Shown: positions 39,946 to 49,371, counted from the stretch's first letter. The stretch is 64,000 nucleotides of DNA from Mycobacterium genavense ATCC 51234 (GCF_000526915.1 NZ_JAGZ01000003.1:62001-126000), one strand, 5' to 3'. A program made the numbers and translations. Notes: generated from the letters alone by a model not told the origin.

Positions 39946-42080
39946 TGCCGCTCCGACAACCGATAGATCGCCTGATCCGATCCGCCGACCGAGATCGTGC
40001 CGGCGGGCGTGAATTGCCGGACATCCCGCATCGCCTCGTACACCCGAGAGGTGACATAGATACCGGGTTGCGGTGCGCCACTGTGCATTTGGTAAGCCAG
40101 GCTGACCGCGCCGCCCCACATGTCGAAGACGAGACCCGATCGGCCCACCAGTCCGCTGACCACGTTGCCGGTGTTGATGCCGACCCGCAGCTTCAGCTCG
40201 TGCGAGGTTTGTCTGTTGAACCGATCGATGATCTGCCGCATCTCCAGCGCGAAGTCGAGGCTTCGGTGGATGCTGTCCAATCGTGGCGTGACCACTCCGC
40301 AGCTGGCGAGGTAACCGTTGTGGAAGGTGCGAATCCGTTCGATGCCCATCGCTTCGGCCGCCGCATCGAATTGACGGAACAGCTCGTCGACGATGCCGAC
40401 CAGTTCGTCGCCGGAGAGATCGACCGAAATCTCGTCCAGCCCAACGATATCGGCGTAGATGATAGCCACGTCTTGGTGCTTTTGTGCAATGGTCTCCTGG
40501 CCCTCGCGATAGCGTTGCGCGACCGACTCCGGAATCAACGCCAGCAACAGCCGGTCGTTTTCTTTCCGCTGCTCATTGAGCAGCTCGTCCTTGATCGCCA
40601 GATTCCGGCTCATCTCGTTGAAAGCCATAGTGAGGTCCCCGATTTCGTCGCGCGACATGACCGGGATGTTGACCTCGTAGTCACCGGAGCTGATCTTCTG
40701 AGTACCCGCCTGGAGCCGCCGGACTGGCCGCAGCATGATCTGGGCAAGCACCATCGAGGCGACGCACACGATGAAGATCATCGACGCGACACCGATCACC
40801 AGTGTTTTGCTGAATCTGCCGAGCCGCGCGAAAGCATCGGAATCGTCACGCGTCACCAGAATCGACCAATGCAGATCCGAGTCCGGCACCGTAAACGGGG
40901 CGTAGGCCTCCATCTCGTTGTTGCCGGTGTAATCGGTGGCGGTGACGGTGCCCAACTGCCCGCGCTGGGCAGCACGAAGGCCCGGGGTTTGTACCGGCTG
41001 CACCAGAATCGTGGTGCCCAACTTGACCGCCATGTCCGCGACGTCGGGCCGCGTTCCGGCGGCGACGGCTTCCTTACGATATTCCGCCGGGTCCTCAAGA
41101 AATAGCCGGGAATCGGAGCGCATCAAGCCGTCGGGGCCCACCAGATAGGACTCGGTCGACGGGCCCATGCCGGCGGCGTTCCACTGCTTCTCCGCGGTCA
41201 TGATCCGGTTGATTTTCGGAGTCGGCACCGGCCACGCCATGACGCCGTCGATCCGGCCGTTCATGCCGATCGGTGACACCACCCAACCGGTGGGGGCGTC
41301 CAGTGCCGGTTGATAGGTCTGGAAGTCGGTGATCCAGACGAAGTCGACATCGTTGGAGCGTAACGCCTTTTGGAATGCATCGCGCAGATTGGACTCGCGA
41401 TACGGGCCGGTCAGAATGTTGGTGCCGAGGTCGGGTCCCTTGGCCGCCGAATAGACGACATTGCCCTGCATGTCCATCAACAGCAGATCCCGGTACTCGA
41501 ACCGGGTGACGATGCCACGCATATAAAAGTCGAATCGGGCGTTGGCCACCGACCATGCACTGCCGTCGCCCGCATCCACGACAGGCGAATCGTCACCGCC
41601 CGGCCGCGGCGCCGCGGTGTAGTTCGCCTGAAGGTATTTCTGCGCGTTGGAACTAGGCAGCACCGCATTGATATCGACCGTTTCGCCGGTGATCCGTTTG
41701 ATCGGTTTGATCATGCTGTTGTCGTAGTAGTTGACGAGCGCCTGTTGCTGGGCGGGGCTGATCGTCGCGTTGCCCAACTGATTGAAGCCGTTGCCAAACG
41801 CCTCCATTGCCTGCACGATGCTGAACCCGCCGCTGTAGACGAGTAGCGAATTCGTGATCTGCTTGAACAGCGTGTGCAACTGCCGCTTCTGCGATTCGCG
41901 TAACTCGATCAGCCGCTCGGCCACGACCTGCCGCAGCGCAGTACGACCGGTGACCGCCCCGATCAGGCCGACCACCGAAACGGAAAAAATGCTGCAGATC
42001 AGCAGCTTGGATTGGATGCCTACCCGGAAACGTCGGCGGCGAAACCGTTGACTTTTCCGACGTTCACCCGTTGACGTCAT
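39942..42080 (-). CDS. Membrane sensor with HAMP and degenerate class III adenylyl cyclase domain (Rv2435c-like)
   Basis: 712 residues. TM1 at about 28-50, a long extracellular Cache-like sensor (about 55-420, including WSILVTRDDSDAFARLGRF), TM2 at about 425-447, HAMP (LRPVRRLQAGTQKISSGDYE), then a cyclase domain from about 538. The first metal Asp is kept (YADIVG, Asp544). The second metal site, normally a Gly-Asp, reads HN (587-588), and the Asn and Arg that stabilise the transition state are replaced in WGGAVSLAYQM (Ser660, Gln664). So classical cyclase catalysis is doubtful. The pattern looks intact and conserved rather than decayed, and I recall the same HNGY block in Rv2435c. It is translationally coupled to the MscS channel with a cNMP-like domain. 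Confidence 0.88.
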   Translation of the reverse strand: MTSTGERRKSQRFRRRRFRVGIQSKLLICSIFSVSVVGLIGAVTGRTALRQVVAERLIELRESQKRQLHTLFKQITNSLLVYSGGFSIVQAMEAFGNGFNQLGNATISPAQQQALVNYYDNSMIKPIKRITGETVDINAVLPSSNAQKYLQANYTAAPRPGGDDSPVVDAGDGSAWSVANARFDFYMRGIVTRFEYRDLLLMDMQGNVVYSAAKGPDLGTNILTGPYRESNLRDAFQKALRSNDVDFVWITDFQTYQPALDAPTGWVVSPIGMNGRIDGVMAWPVPTPKINRIMTAEKQWNAAGMGPSTESYLVGPDGLMRSDSRLFLEDPAEYRKEAVAAGTRPDVADMAVKLGTTILVQPVQTPGLRAAQRGQLGTVTATDYTGNNEMEAYAPFTVPDSDLHWSILVTRDDSDAFARLGRFSKTLVIGVASMIFIVCVASMVLAQIMLRPVRRLQAGTQKISSGDYEVNIPVMSRDEIGDLTMAFNEMSRNLAIKDELLNEQRKENDRLLLALIPESVAQRYREGQETIAQKHQDVAIIYADIVGLDEISVDLSGDELVGIVDELFRQFDAAAEAMGIERIRTFHNGYLASCGVVTPRLDSIHRSLDFALEMRQIIDRFNRQTSHELKLRVGINTGNVVSGLVGRSGLVFDMWGGAVSLAYQMHSGAPQPGIYVTSRVYEAMRDVRQFTPAGTISVGGSDQAIYRLSERQ

Positions 42081-42264
42081 TGCCTCCTAAACCGGGGCGG
42101 ATTCGGCGTCGGTCACCTCGCTCGATCCCACGCACGTCCCCTTTCCATAAGGCGATTGCAGCGCTGCTAACACAGCAGACTAGCGCGCGGACATCACAAA
42201 ATCGGCGTTTGCGCCCCGCCGCCGAATCCGAAAACACCGGCAACGTGGGACTAACGTTGAAGAA

Positions 42265-43142
42265 ATGACACGGGTCTGTGTCGTCGGCAGCGTGAACATG
42301 GACATCACCTGCGACGTCGCCGCCCTTCCCCGGCCGGGCGAGACGGTGCTCGCGTCGTCACTGCGCTACGCACCGGGCGGCAAAGGTGGCAACCAGGCGG
42401 TGGCCGCAGCACGCGCGGGGCACGGGTGCAGTTCGTCGGCGCGGTCGGCGACGACGCGGCCGCCGAACCGCTGCGGACACACCTGTTGGTCAACGGCGTC
42501 GGGCTGGACGCGACGGCAGCCGTGCCCGGCCCCAGTGGTACGACGATCGTCGTGGTCGACGCCGGCGCGGAGAACACCATCGTGGTGGCGCCCGGGGCCA
42601 ACGGGCAGCTGACGCTGAGCAGCGCCGCCAGCCGCGCGCTCGCCGACTGCGACGTGCTGTTGACTCAGTTGGAGATTCCGCTCGCCACCGCGGTGGCCGC
42701 AGCACGCGAGGCCAAAGCGGCCGGCGCGGCCGTCATCGTCAATGCCTCGCCGAGCCACCACGAGCGAAACGCGCTGACCGAACTGGTGGACCTTGCCGAC
42801 GTCGTGATCACCAACGAGGCCGAAGCCAACGAATTGCCTTGGCGTCCAGCTCATTTGGTAACGACTCTGGGCTCCCGCGGTGCCCGCTACGTCAGTCCGG
42901 ACGACGAGCTCTGGATCCCGGCGCCAGAGGTCAACCCGGTGGACACCACCGGCGCCGGCGACGTCTTCGCGGGAGTGCTGGCGGCGCATTGGCCGCGCGA
43001 CCCGGGGTCACGAGCACGGCGACTGGTCACACTGCAGCGAGCCTGCACCGCGGCCGCGCTGTCGACACTGGTGCCCGGGGCCGGTGACTGCGCACCGCAT
43101 CGCGACGCCATCGACGCGGCAATGCCCGACCCCGCACGATGA
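42265..43142 (+). CDS. rbsK: Ribokinase-family sugar kinase, one frame break
   Basis: Begins MTRVCVVGSVNMDITCDVAA with GGKGGNQAVAAARAG, the two-Gly substrate motif of PfkB kinases; the frame breaks in a GGGG run at 42417-42420 (one G missing) and continues as VQFVGAVGDDAAAEPLR to the end, including the active-site signature NPVDTTGAGDVFAGVLA. About 292 residues when joined, normal for RbsK (Rv2436). It phosphorylates ribose or a related nucleoside-derived sugar. Divergent from the cyclase gene. Confidence 0.87.
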
Positions 43143-43255
43143 GCGCCGCCGTTGTCGCCCTGGTGCTCTTCGGCGTCTTCGGCGCGCTCGGATTCGGTTG
43201 GCACAGTTGGCTGCAACGCCGGCGCACCGGGTCCGCCGGATCACGGGTGGGGTAA
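43139..43255 (+). CDS. Small single-helix membrane protein overlapping rbsK
   Basis: 38 residues: one hydrophobic helix (AAVVALVLFGVFGALGFGW) followed by a basic tail (QRRRTGSAGSR). The ATG overlaps the rbsK stop by four bases (ATGA), which argues for translation. In M. tuberculosis the gene at this place (Rv2437) is a longer predicted membrane protein; this could be a short version or its first part. A 24-codon reading follows at once (TAATG, 43256-43330) and is too short to judge. Confidence 0.5.
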   Translation: MSAAVVALVLFGVFGALGFGWHSWLQRRRTGSAGSRVG

Positions 43256-43370
43256 TGCACTGGATGGCCGGGGCCGGCTTCGTGCTGGCACTTGCCGCGA
43301 GCCCACGGCGACGCGTATCGGGCCCATAGGCTACCGTCGGTCGATTCGTCCCGGGTGTCGGGCCAATTGG

Positions 43371-44189
43371 CTAGCGCGGGTCCCGGCGCACGTCGTGAGC
43401 GATCGCCAGGCCGTCGCCCGTCTCCAGCTCCACGGCCGATTGACTCATCAGCACGCGACTGCGGTTCGGCGACAACAGAATCGACAGGTAGTGATGCGGG
43501 CGGTCCGCCACGAACGCAAGGCGGTTGACCCGCAGCAGCGCGGTGCCGATCGCGGTGTCGAGGAGGTGGGCGTAGCGTGGGCCGGCAATCTCGGCGGTGA
43601 TCTCGTGCCGCAGCCGGTGCACCACTACCCCGGCATCCGACAGCAGCTCGTAGAGCGGCTTGCGCCGCAACGCGCGCTCGGCTAGCTTGTCCGCCAATTC
43701 GTTTGGCAGCCACGCCTCGGTGACCATCAATGGCTCACCGGTTCGCCGCTGGCGCCGCACCCGCCCGATGTGCAGCAGCTCGTCGGACGTCTCGAGCGCG
43801 TCGGCGACGGCACGCGGCGGGCGGCGGTGCGCGTCAAGCTCGAGCACGTCGACCTCCGTCTCGAACTGAGCCTGCCGCAACCCGTCCATGTACGAGCCGC
43901 CCGCCACCGGCAGATCGGCCGGGGCGTACTCTCGCACGAACGAACCGACGCCCTGCCGGCGCTCGATGTATCCCTGCTCTGCCAGGGCGGCCAGCGCGCG
44001 GCGAACGGTGATGCGCGAGACGCCGAACTGATCGCACAGCGTCTGCTCGGTGGGCAACGCGTCGCCGGGTGCCAGCACGCCGCGGTCGATCTCGTCGTGC
44101 AGCACCAAAAACAGTTGTCGATGCAGTGGCACCCCGGCGCCGGCGGACACCGGACCGCCTTCGGCATTGGCCCCCTGCATGCTCGCCAT
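43371..44189 (-). CDS. GntR-family regulator (HutC/UTRA type)
   Basis: 272 residues. N-terminal winged helix with PLHRQLFLVLHDEIDRGVLA and LCDQFGVSRITVRRALAALA (recognition helix), then a UTRA effector domain (about 95-260: ADALETSDELLHIGRVRRQR, GTALLRVNRLAFVADRPHHY). UTRA regulators sense small metabolites and usually control a neighbouring catabolic or transport gene. The divergent neighbour is only a fragment of an MmgE/PrpD gene, so the original target may have been lost. Start ATG at 44189 or 44180. Confidence 0.9.
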   Translation of the reverse strand: MASMQGANAEGGPVSAGAGVPLHRQLFLVLHDEIDRGVLAPGDALPTEQTLCDQFGVSRITVRRALAALAEQGYIERRQGVGSFVREYAPADLPVAGGSYMDGLRQAQFETEVDVLELDAHRRPPRAVADALETSDELLHIGRVRRQRRTGEPLMVTEAWLPNELADKLAERALRRKPLYELLSDAGVVVHRLRHEITAEIAGPRYAHLLDTAIGTALLRVNRLAFVADRPHHYLSILLSPNRSRVLMSQSAVELETGDGLAIAHDVRRDPR

Positions 44190-44199
44190 GCTTCCACAC

Positions 44200-44435
44200 C
44201 ACCGCCCTTGCGCTCGCCCGGGCGCCTGGCGACCTGGGTCGCCGAGCTCACCCTTGACGACGTCCCACCGGAGGCGTCCGCCCGGGCGAAATATCTCCTG
44301 CTCGACGGGCTGGGCTGCGCTTTGGTCGGCGCCCAGCTGCCGTGGTCGCGCATCGCCACCGCCGCGGTCCTCGGGCTGGAGGGCGCCGGTGACACCGTCG
44401 TCATCGGCACCGGCAAGACCACCGCGGCACCTTGA
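44200..44435 (+). pseudogene. N-terminal remnant of an MmgE/PrpD-family gene
   Basis: The reading LATWVAELTLDDVPPEASAR followed by AKYLLLDGLGCALVGAQLPW and IATAAVLGLEGAGDTVVIG is the start of the MmgE/PrpD family (2-methylcitrate dehydratase-like, usually about 450 residues). It stops after about 75 recognisable residues and nothing of the rest is found before the next gene at 44577. There is no good start codon in frame near the family N-terminus. It is divergent from the GntR regulator. Confidence 0.7.
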
Positions 44436-44491
44436 CCGCCACCTACGAGCGCTAGGCGCGGCAGGCGCCCGTACACCCCCTGACCTGCGGT

Positions 44492-44528
44492 TGGCAGTAA
44501 CTGGCAGCGCCTGACGTCGATCTGGCAG
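44492..44528. repeat. Three TGGCAG hexamers at helical spacing upstream of a membrane protein gene
   Basis: TGGCAG occurs at 44492, 44502 and 44523, that is 10 and 21 bases apart, so all three lie on the same face of the helix. The last two are part of a longer CTGGCAGCGC repeat. They end about 50 bases before the start of the four-helix membrane protein gene. They may be activator or repressor half-sites; short and unproven. Confidence 0.35.
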
Positions 44529-44576
44529 CGCGTTGCGAGCAACGTCGGTGACATCCACCAACGAGAAGGGAACATT

Positions 44577-44984
44577 ATGTCCGCCACCACCGTTGACCGC
44601 GCCGGCACTCGCGACGGTCTGCTGCGCCTGGCAATGCGCGCCGACGCCGCCATCACCGGCCTGGTCGGCCTAGCCGGCGTCCCGCTGGCCGGTTACCTGG
44701 CCTCGACGTCCGGCACCACGAAAGCATTCGAGTACTGCATGGCCGCGTTCTTTGTCACCTACGGCGCGCTGGTGCTCTGGTTGGCCTCGCTGCCGTCTGT
44801 GCGCCGCGCGGGCATGGCCGTCGTGTTGGGCAACCTGCTCTACACCGTAACCGCCGTGGTCCTGGTACTCGCCGATGTCTTCCCGCTGACCGCCACCGGT
44901 GTGGTGCTCACCCTGGGTTCCGGCATCTACACGCTGTTCTTCGCCGAGCTGCAATACCAGGGCTGGCGCCGCACGAAGGCATAA
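44577..44984 (+). CDS. Four-helix membrane protein of unknown function
   Basis: 135 residues after a good GAAGGGA ribosome site. Four hydrophobic segments at about 25-45, 52-72, 80-100 and 105-125 (for example VVLGNLLYTVTAVVLVLADV), short loops and a basic C-terminus. The pattern resembles small DoxX-like or SPW-repeat integral membrane proteins, but I recognise no defining motif. Isolated: the nearest genes are a pseudogene on the left and convergent nadE on the right. Confidence 0.75.
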   Translation: MSATTVDRAGTRDGLLRLAMRADAAITGLVGLAGVPLAGYLASTSGTTKAFEYCMAAFFVTYGALVLWLASLPSVRRAGMAVVLGNLLYTVTAVVLVLADVFPLTATGVVLTLGSGIYTLFFAELQYQGWRRTKA

Positions 44985-45070
44985 CCTCACCGCTCGTTCG
45001 CCAGCGTATGCGCACTGCGACAACCGGGCCCTTGGATTCGCAGTGCACTTACGCTCGCGGTAACCGGGCG

Positions 45071-47113
45071 CTAGTCCTCGGGCACCTCGCGGTCGATCTC
45101 GTCGAGCCAGATGCGCGCCGACATATCCGACGGGGCGCGCCAGTCGCCGCGCGGCGACAGCGCGCCCCCGTGAGAAACTTTGGGGCCGTTGGGCAATGCC
45201 GAGCGTTTGAACTGACTGAACGAGTAGAACCGTTGCACGAAGACCTGCAGCCAGTGCCGGATCTCCTTGATCGAATAGGACGGTCGTTTGTCCTCGGGGA
45301 ATCCGGCCGGCCAGGTGCCCTGATCGGGATCGCTCCACGCATGCCAGGCCAGGAACGCGATCTTCGACGGCCGGAATCCGAAGCGTAACACGTGAAACAG
45401 CGAAAAGTCTTGCAAGGCATACGGTCCGACCTTCGCCTCGCTGCTCTGCAGCTGCTCTTCCTCGCCGGTCGGAATCAGTTCGGGGGTGATTTCGGTGTCG
45501 AGCACCGAAAGCAACACGTCGGTGACGTCCGACTCGAACTGCCCCGACGCGACGACCCAGCGAATCAGGTGCTGGATCAGCGTCTTGGGCACCCCGCCGT
45601 TGACGTTGTAGTGCGACATCTGGTCGCCGACACCGTAGGTCGACCAACCCAGGCCGAGCTCGGACAGATCGCCGGTGCCCAGCACGATCCCGCCGCGTTG
45701 GTTGGCCAGCCGGAACAGGTAGTCGGTGCGCAGGCCGGCCTGGACGTTCTCGAAGGTGACGTCGTAGACCTTCTCGCCGCGGGAGAAGGGATGGTCCATC
45801 TCCATGAGCATCAGGGCCGCGGTGTCGCGGATGTCGATCTCGGCGAAGGTGACACCGAGCGCGCGGCACAGCTCGATTGCGTTGCGCTTGGTGCGCTCAC
45901 CGGTCGCGAAACCGGGCAGGGTGAACGCCAGAATGTCGCTGCGCGGCCGCTTTTCGCGGTCCATCGCACGCGCGGCGACGATCAGGGCATGCGTCGAATC
46001 CAGCCCGCCGGAGATCCCGATGACGACCTTGGGGTAGTTCAGCGCACGCAACCGCTGCTCGAGCCCGGAGACCTGGATGTTATAGGCCTCATAGCAATCC
46101 TGTTCCAGCCGTTGCGGATCGGCGGGGACGAACGGGAAACGCTCGATCGTTCGCCGGAGTCCGATGTCACCGCCGGGCGGGTCGAGCCGAAACTCGATGC
46201 GCCGGAACGACTCCACCGACGGCCGATGATGGCGCCGGTTGTCGTCGAATGTGCCCATCCGTACCCGCTCGGCGCGCAGCAGCCCCGTGTCGACGTCGGC
46301 CACCGATCGGCGCTCCCCCTTGGGGAACCGTTCGGATTCGGCCAGCAGCACCCCATTTTCGAAGATCATGGTCTGCCCGTCCCAGGCCAGGTCGGTCGTC
46401 GACTCGCCCTCGCCGGCGGCGGCATAGACATAGGCGGCCAGGCACCGCGACGACGCCGAACGGGCCAGCAGGCGGCGGTCCTCGGCCCGCCCGATCGTGA
46501 TCGGGCTACCGGACAGGTTCGCCAGCACCGTCGCGCCGGCTAGGGCCGCTTCCGCGCTGGGCGGAATCGGCACCCACATGTCCTCGCAGATTTCGACGTG
46601 CAGCACGAAATCGGGGAAATCGGATGCGGAGAACAGCAGATCGGGGCCGAACGGTGCGTCGACGTCGCCGATGCGGATGATGCCATGCTCGTCGTCGCCG
46701 GGCGCGATCTGGCGGTGCTCGTAGAACTCGCGATAGGTGGGCAGGTACGACTTGGGTGCCACCCCGAGTACCGCGCCGCGGTGGATGACGACGGCGGTGT
46801 TGTAGATGCGCTGCCGATACCGCAACGGCGCACCCACCACCAGGATGGGCAACAACTCGGTGGACGCCGCGACGATGTCGGCCAGCGCGGCTTCCACGTC
46901 CTCGAGCAGCAGGTCCTGCAAGACGATGTCCTCGATGGAGTACCCGCACAGCGTCAATTCGGGGAAGACGGCCACTGCGACGCCGTCGTCGTGACAGTCG
47001 CGGGCCAGTCGCAACACCGAGGCAGCATTGGCCGCCGGATCGCCGAGCGTGGCGTTGTGTGTGCACGCCGCGACCCGGACAAAGCCCTGGCTGTAGCTGT
47101 TGTAAAAGTCCAT
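45071..47113 (-). CDS. nadE: Glutamine-dependent NAD+ synthetase
   Basis: 680 residues from ATG 47113. The N-terminal nitrilase-type glutaminase domain has the triad Glu52 (FPELTLCGY), Lys121 (PKSYLPTY) and Cys176 (EICEDMW); the C-terminal synthetase has the pyrophosphate loop ISGGLDSTHAL and VGDQMSHYNVNGGVPKTLIQ. It converts nicotinate adenine dinucleotide to NAD using glutamine-derived ammonia carried through an internal tunnel. Length and residues match Rv2438c. nadD is in the same window. Confidence 0.97.
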   Translation of the reverse strand: MDFYNSYSQGFVRVAACTHNATLGDPAANAASVLRLARDCHDDGVAVAVFPELTLCGYSIEDIVLQDLLLEDVEAALADIVAASTELLPILVVGAPLRYRQRIYNTAVVIHRGAVLGVAPKSYLPTYREFYEHRQIAPGDDEHGIIRIGDVDAPFGPDLLFSASDFPDFVLHVEICEDMWVPIPPSAEAALAGATVLANLSGSPITIGRAEDRRLLARSASSRCLAAYVYAAAGEGESTTDLAWDGQTMIFENGVLLAESERFPKGERRSVADVDTGLLRAERVRMGTFDDNRRHHRPSVESFRRIEFRLDPPGGDIGLRRTIERFPFVPADPQRLEQDCYEAYNIQVSGLEQRLRALNYPKVVIGISGGLDSTHALIVAARAMDREKRPRSDILAFTLPGFATGERTKRNAIELCRALGVTFAEIDIRDTAALMLMEMDHPFSRGEKVYDVTFENVQAGLRTDYLFRLANQRGGIVLGTGDLSELGLGWSTYGVGDQMSHYNVNGGVPKTLIQHLIRWVVASGQFESDVTDVLLSVLDTEITPELIPTGEEEQLQSSEAKVGPYALQDFSLFHVLRFGFRPSKIAFLAWHAWSDPDQGTWPAGFPEDKRPSYSIKEIRHWLQVFVQRFYSFSQFKRSALPNGPKVSHGGALSPRGDWRAPSDMSARIWLDEIDREVPED

Positions 47114-47171
47114 CGCCCTTCCATTGTCCCGCAACCGGTGTCAACAAGTATTCGCCGGGTATCACACCTGC

Positions 47172-47714
47172 ATGAGTAAAACCGCTGTGCTGGTGGTCGA
47201 CATGATGAATAGCTATAAGCATCCCGACGCCGAAGTACTGATACCCAATGTCGGCAACATCATCGCCCACATGCCCTTGCCGATCTGGTTCGCCGCGCGC
47301 GAAGCCGACGGCGTGGACCTAATCTATGTCAACGACAACTACGGCGATTTTTCCGCCGAGTTCGGTGACCTGGTGGAAGCGGCATGCAACGGCAAACGTC
47401 CCGACCTGGTGAAACCGATCGTGCCGAGGAAAGACAGCCGGATGCTGACCAAGGTGCGGCACAGCGCGTTCTATTCGACGCCGCTGGCCTATCTCCTCAA
47501 TCGTCTCGAGACCGAGCGGCTGATCCTGACCGGGCAGGTTACCGAGCAGTGCATCTTGTACAGCGCGCTCGACGCGTACGTGCGCCATCTACAGGTGGTG
47601 ATCCCCACCGTCGCCGTCGCACACATCGACGAGGAACTCGGCGCCGCGGCGCTGAAGATGATGGAACGCAACATGTCCGCCGAGCTGACGACGGCGGCGG
47701 ACTGCATCGGGTGA
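47172..47714 (+). CDS. Isochorismatase-fold cysteine hydrolase
   Basis: 180 residues. AVLVVDMMNSYKHPDAE has the first catalytic Asp, the Lys is in the LTKVRHSAFYSTPL region, and the Cys in GQVTEQCILYSALDAYVRH. This is the Asp-Lys-Cys triad of the isochorismatase/nicotinamidase superfamily. The substrate is unknown; the divergent NAD synthetase makes a nicotinamidase-like or related amide hydrolase role tempting but unproven. Start ATG at 47172 chosen as MSKTAVLVVD is the normal family start. Confidence 0.85.
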   Translation: MSKTAVLVVDMMNSYKHPDAEVLIPNVGNIIAHMPLPIWFAAREADGVDLIYVNDNYGDFSAEFGDLVEAACNGKRPDLVKPIVPRKDSRMLTKVRHSAFYSTPLAYLLNRLETERLILTGQVTEQCILYSALDAYVRHLQVVIPTVAVAHIDEELGAAALKMMERNMSAELTTAADCIG

Positions 47715-47829
47715 TGATGTCCCCGTCAGAAACTCTTGTGTTACAAGGGAATTAGGCTAAGAGAACCAAGGCGACGCCTGCCGCAGCTTGCAATGACGCT
47801 GCATGCGTGAGTGACTAGCTTCTTCCGGT

Positions 47830-48138
47830 GTGAGCTCTACACTTATCGAGGTGGTGGATGCGCTCCGGGTCAATGGTGAAGGGCTGCAGGTTCTCGCAGC
47901 GCATTGCGACGTAGTTTCGCAGAGTTTGCTAGCAGCGACTGCGCGTCCCAAGGTGGGGCTACCTGTCCAGGCAACTTCTGTCGCCGTTGGATCGGCATAT
48001 TCGGCCGTCGACGAGGTAGCCGCTGCCTTGGCGGGCGTTGCCCAGGCACGCGCAGTCAAAGCCGCGGCAGCAGGTGCTGAGTTTGGTGCCACCGACCGCG
48101 CCGGCGCACAAGACGTTGCCGTACTCGGGCAGGTGTGA
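47830..48138 (+). CDS. EspC-like type VII secretion substrate (ESX, small partner)
   Basis: 102 residues, all helical, starting with GTG (MSSTLIEVVDALRVNGEGLQ). The opening LRVNGEGLQVLAAHCDVVSQ and the Ala/Val-rich second half match the EspC family (T7SS target, Pfam PF10824), small proteins secreted with a larger partner through an ESX system. The partner is the next gene, 21 bases on. No signal peptide, as expected for this pathway. Confidence 0.75.
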   Translation: MSSTLIEVVDALRVNGEGLQVLAAHCDVVSQSLLAATARPKVGLPVQATSVAVGSAYSAVDEVAAALAGVAQARAVKAAAAGAEFGATDRAGAQDVAVLGQV

Positions 48139-48159
48139 CCGGTAGTCGGAGTCGTCGGC

Positions 48160-49371
48160 GTGGGGGTGCCGAGCTTGTCCGAGATTCAAGCTTGGGACGT
48201 TGCGCACCTGCAGAAGGCCGCCAGCGACTGGACGGCGACTGGCGAGCATTGGGAGACGTCTTTCTCGACCATTCATCGGGCTTCCATATCGCCGGGCGGG
48301 ACGGTCTGGGTAGGTGCCGCTGCCGAGGCGACCCAGGAACGCGCCTTCGCTGATCTCGTGACGGTTCGCGGCCTGGCCGATGTCCTGCACGAATCCACGG
48401 CGATAGCGCGCCGAGGTGCCGAGACTCTCTCGTCCGCCAAGCAGAGTGTGCTGGATGCCGTCAGGGACGCCAGCGCCGCCGGATATGTAGTGGGCGAAGA
48501 CCTGTCGGTGACACCGTCACGCGGCGGTACTGCAGAGCAGGTCCAAGCGCAGGTTTATGCCACCCGAATTCAACAGCGCGCTGTGCAGCTAGCCGCCCAT
48601 GATCAAGAGATCGCCGCCAGAATCACGGCCGCCATCGCGCCCCTTAACACGGTGCCTTTCGCCGAACCGGCCGCAGGGCCGCACGACGGCAAGCCGACAA
48701 TTCATCCCGTCGATCTGCACACGTTCAAAGATGCTCCGAATCCAGAACCCGAACCTCCCCCGGGCGGTTGGAGCAGCGATCCGTTGATGCGAGCTGCCCA
48801 AAAGATTGCCTATGGCCACGCGAGCGCGCCCGACGGACACTTAGGCCAGTTTCCCGGGATGACTAAGGACCAGCTTGCCAAGCTAATACACGACATGTTC
48901 ACCGGCGATCAGAAGGACTTGATCGTTGGCCGGGCTAGAGACGGTGCGCCGGTGCTGTACGACCCAAAAACAATGTGGTCGTGATCCGTGATCCGGGAGG
49001 CCTCGACTGCGGAACAGTTTTTAAGCCAGACAACGGAATCGGGTACGTGTTAGGCGACGAGGCTAACCGCCCAAAGATTGTCGCCCGCGAACCATCGATT
49101 CCGCCGGGACAACTTTCGGATGGTCAAGTCCCGAAACCCATCGAGCCTTCACGGACTGTCCCAACCGAATCCGCCCTCCTCCGCACCCAGATCCCCAGTT
49201 GAAGTGCAACCCGCACCCAGGCCACAAGCACCGGCAGTCAAGGAAGGGCCGGTAATTGCGGGCGGACCCGGAGCACCCTTTGGGCCAACCTTGGCGCCAC
49301 CCCCGCACTGGCATGGGCCGCATGTACTTGGCGATGCTGCAGACGAACCGTGGGAAGACGACCACCATTGA
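48160..49371 (+). CDS. WXG-type ESX effector with C-terminal toxin-like domain, frame disrupted
   Basis: About 403 residues when joined. Residues 1-130 are a helical ESX-targeting region with a WVG turn (GGTVWVGAAAEATQERAF), like the N-terminal domains of mycobacterial type VII toxins. Then comes a Pro-rich hinge (about 185-205) and a compact domain GMTKDQLAKLIHDMFTGDQK, GAPVLYDPKT and VVVIRDPGGLDCGTVFKP, the pattern of a polymorphic-toxin tip. The tail is Pro-rich and ends HGPHVLGDAADEPWEDDHH. The frame shifts near 48970 (base missing) and returns to the original frame between 49146 and 49200, so the two indels compensate. The toxic activity, if any, is inferred; an RNase of the BECR kind is one guess only. 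Confidence 0.65.

Noticed and set aside
47735..47747. CTTGT-GTT-ACAAG palindrome before the EspC-like gene
   Set aside because: Five-base arms only; too short to call an operator or terminator.
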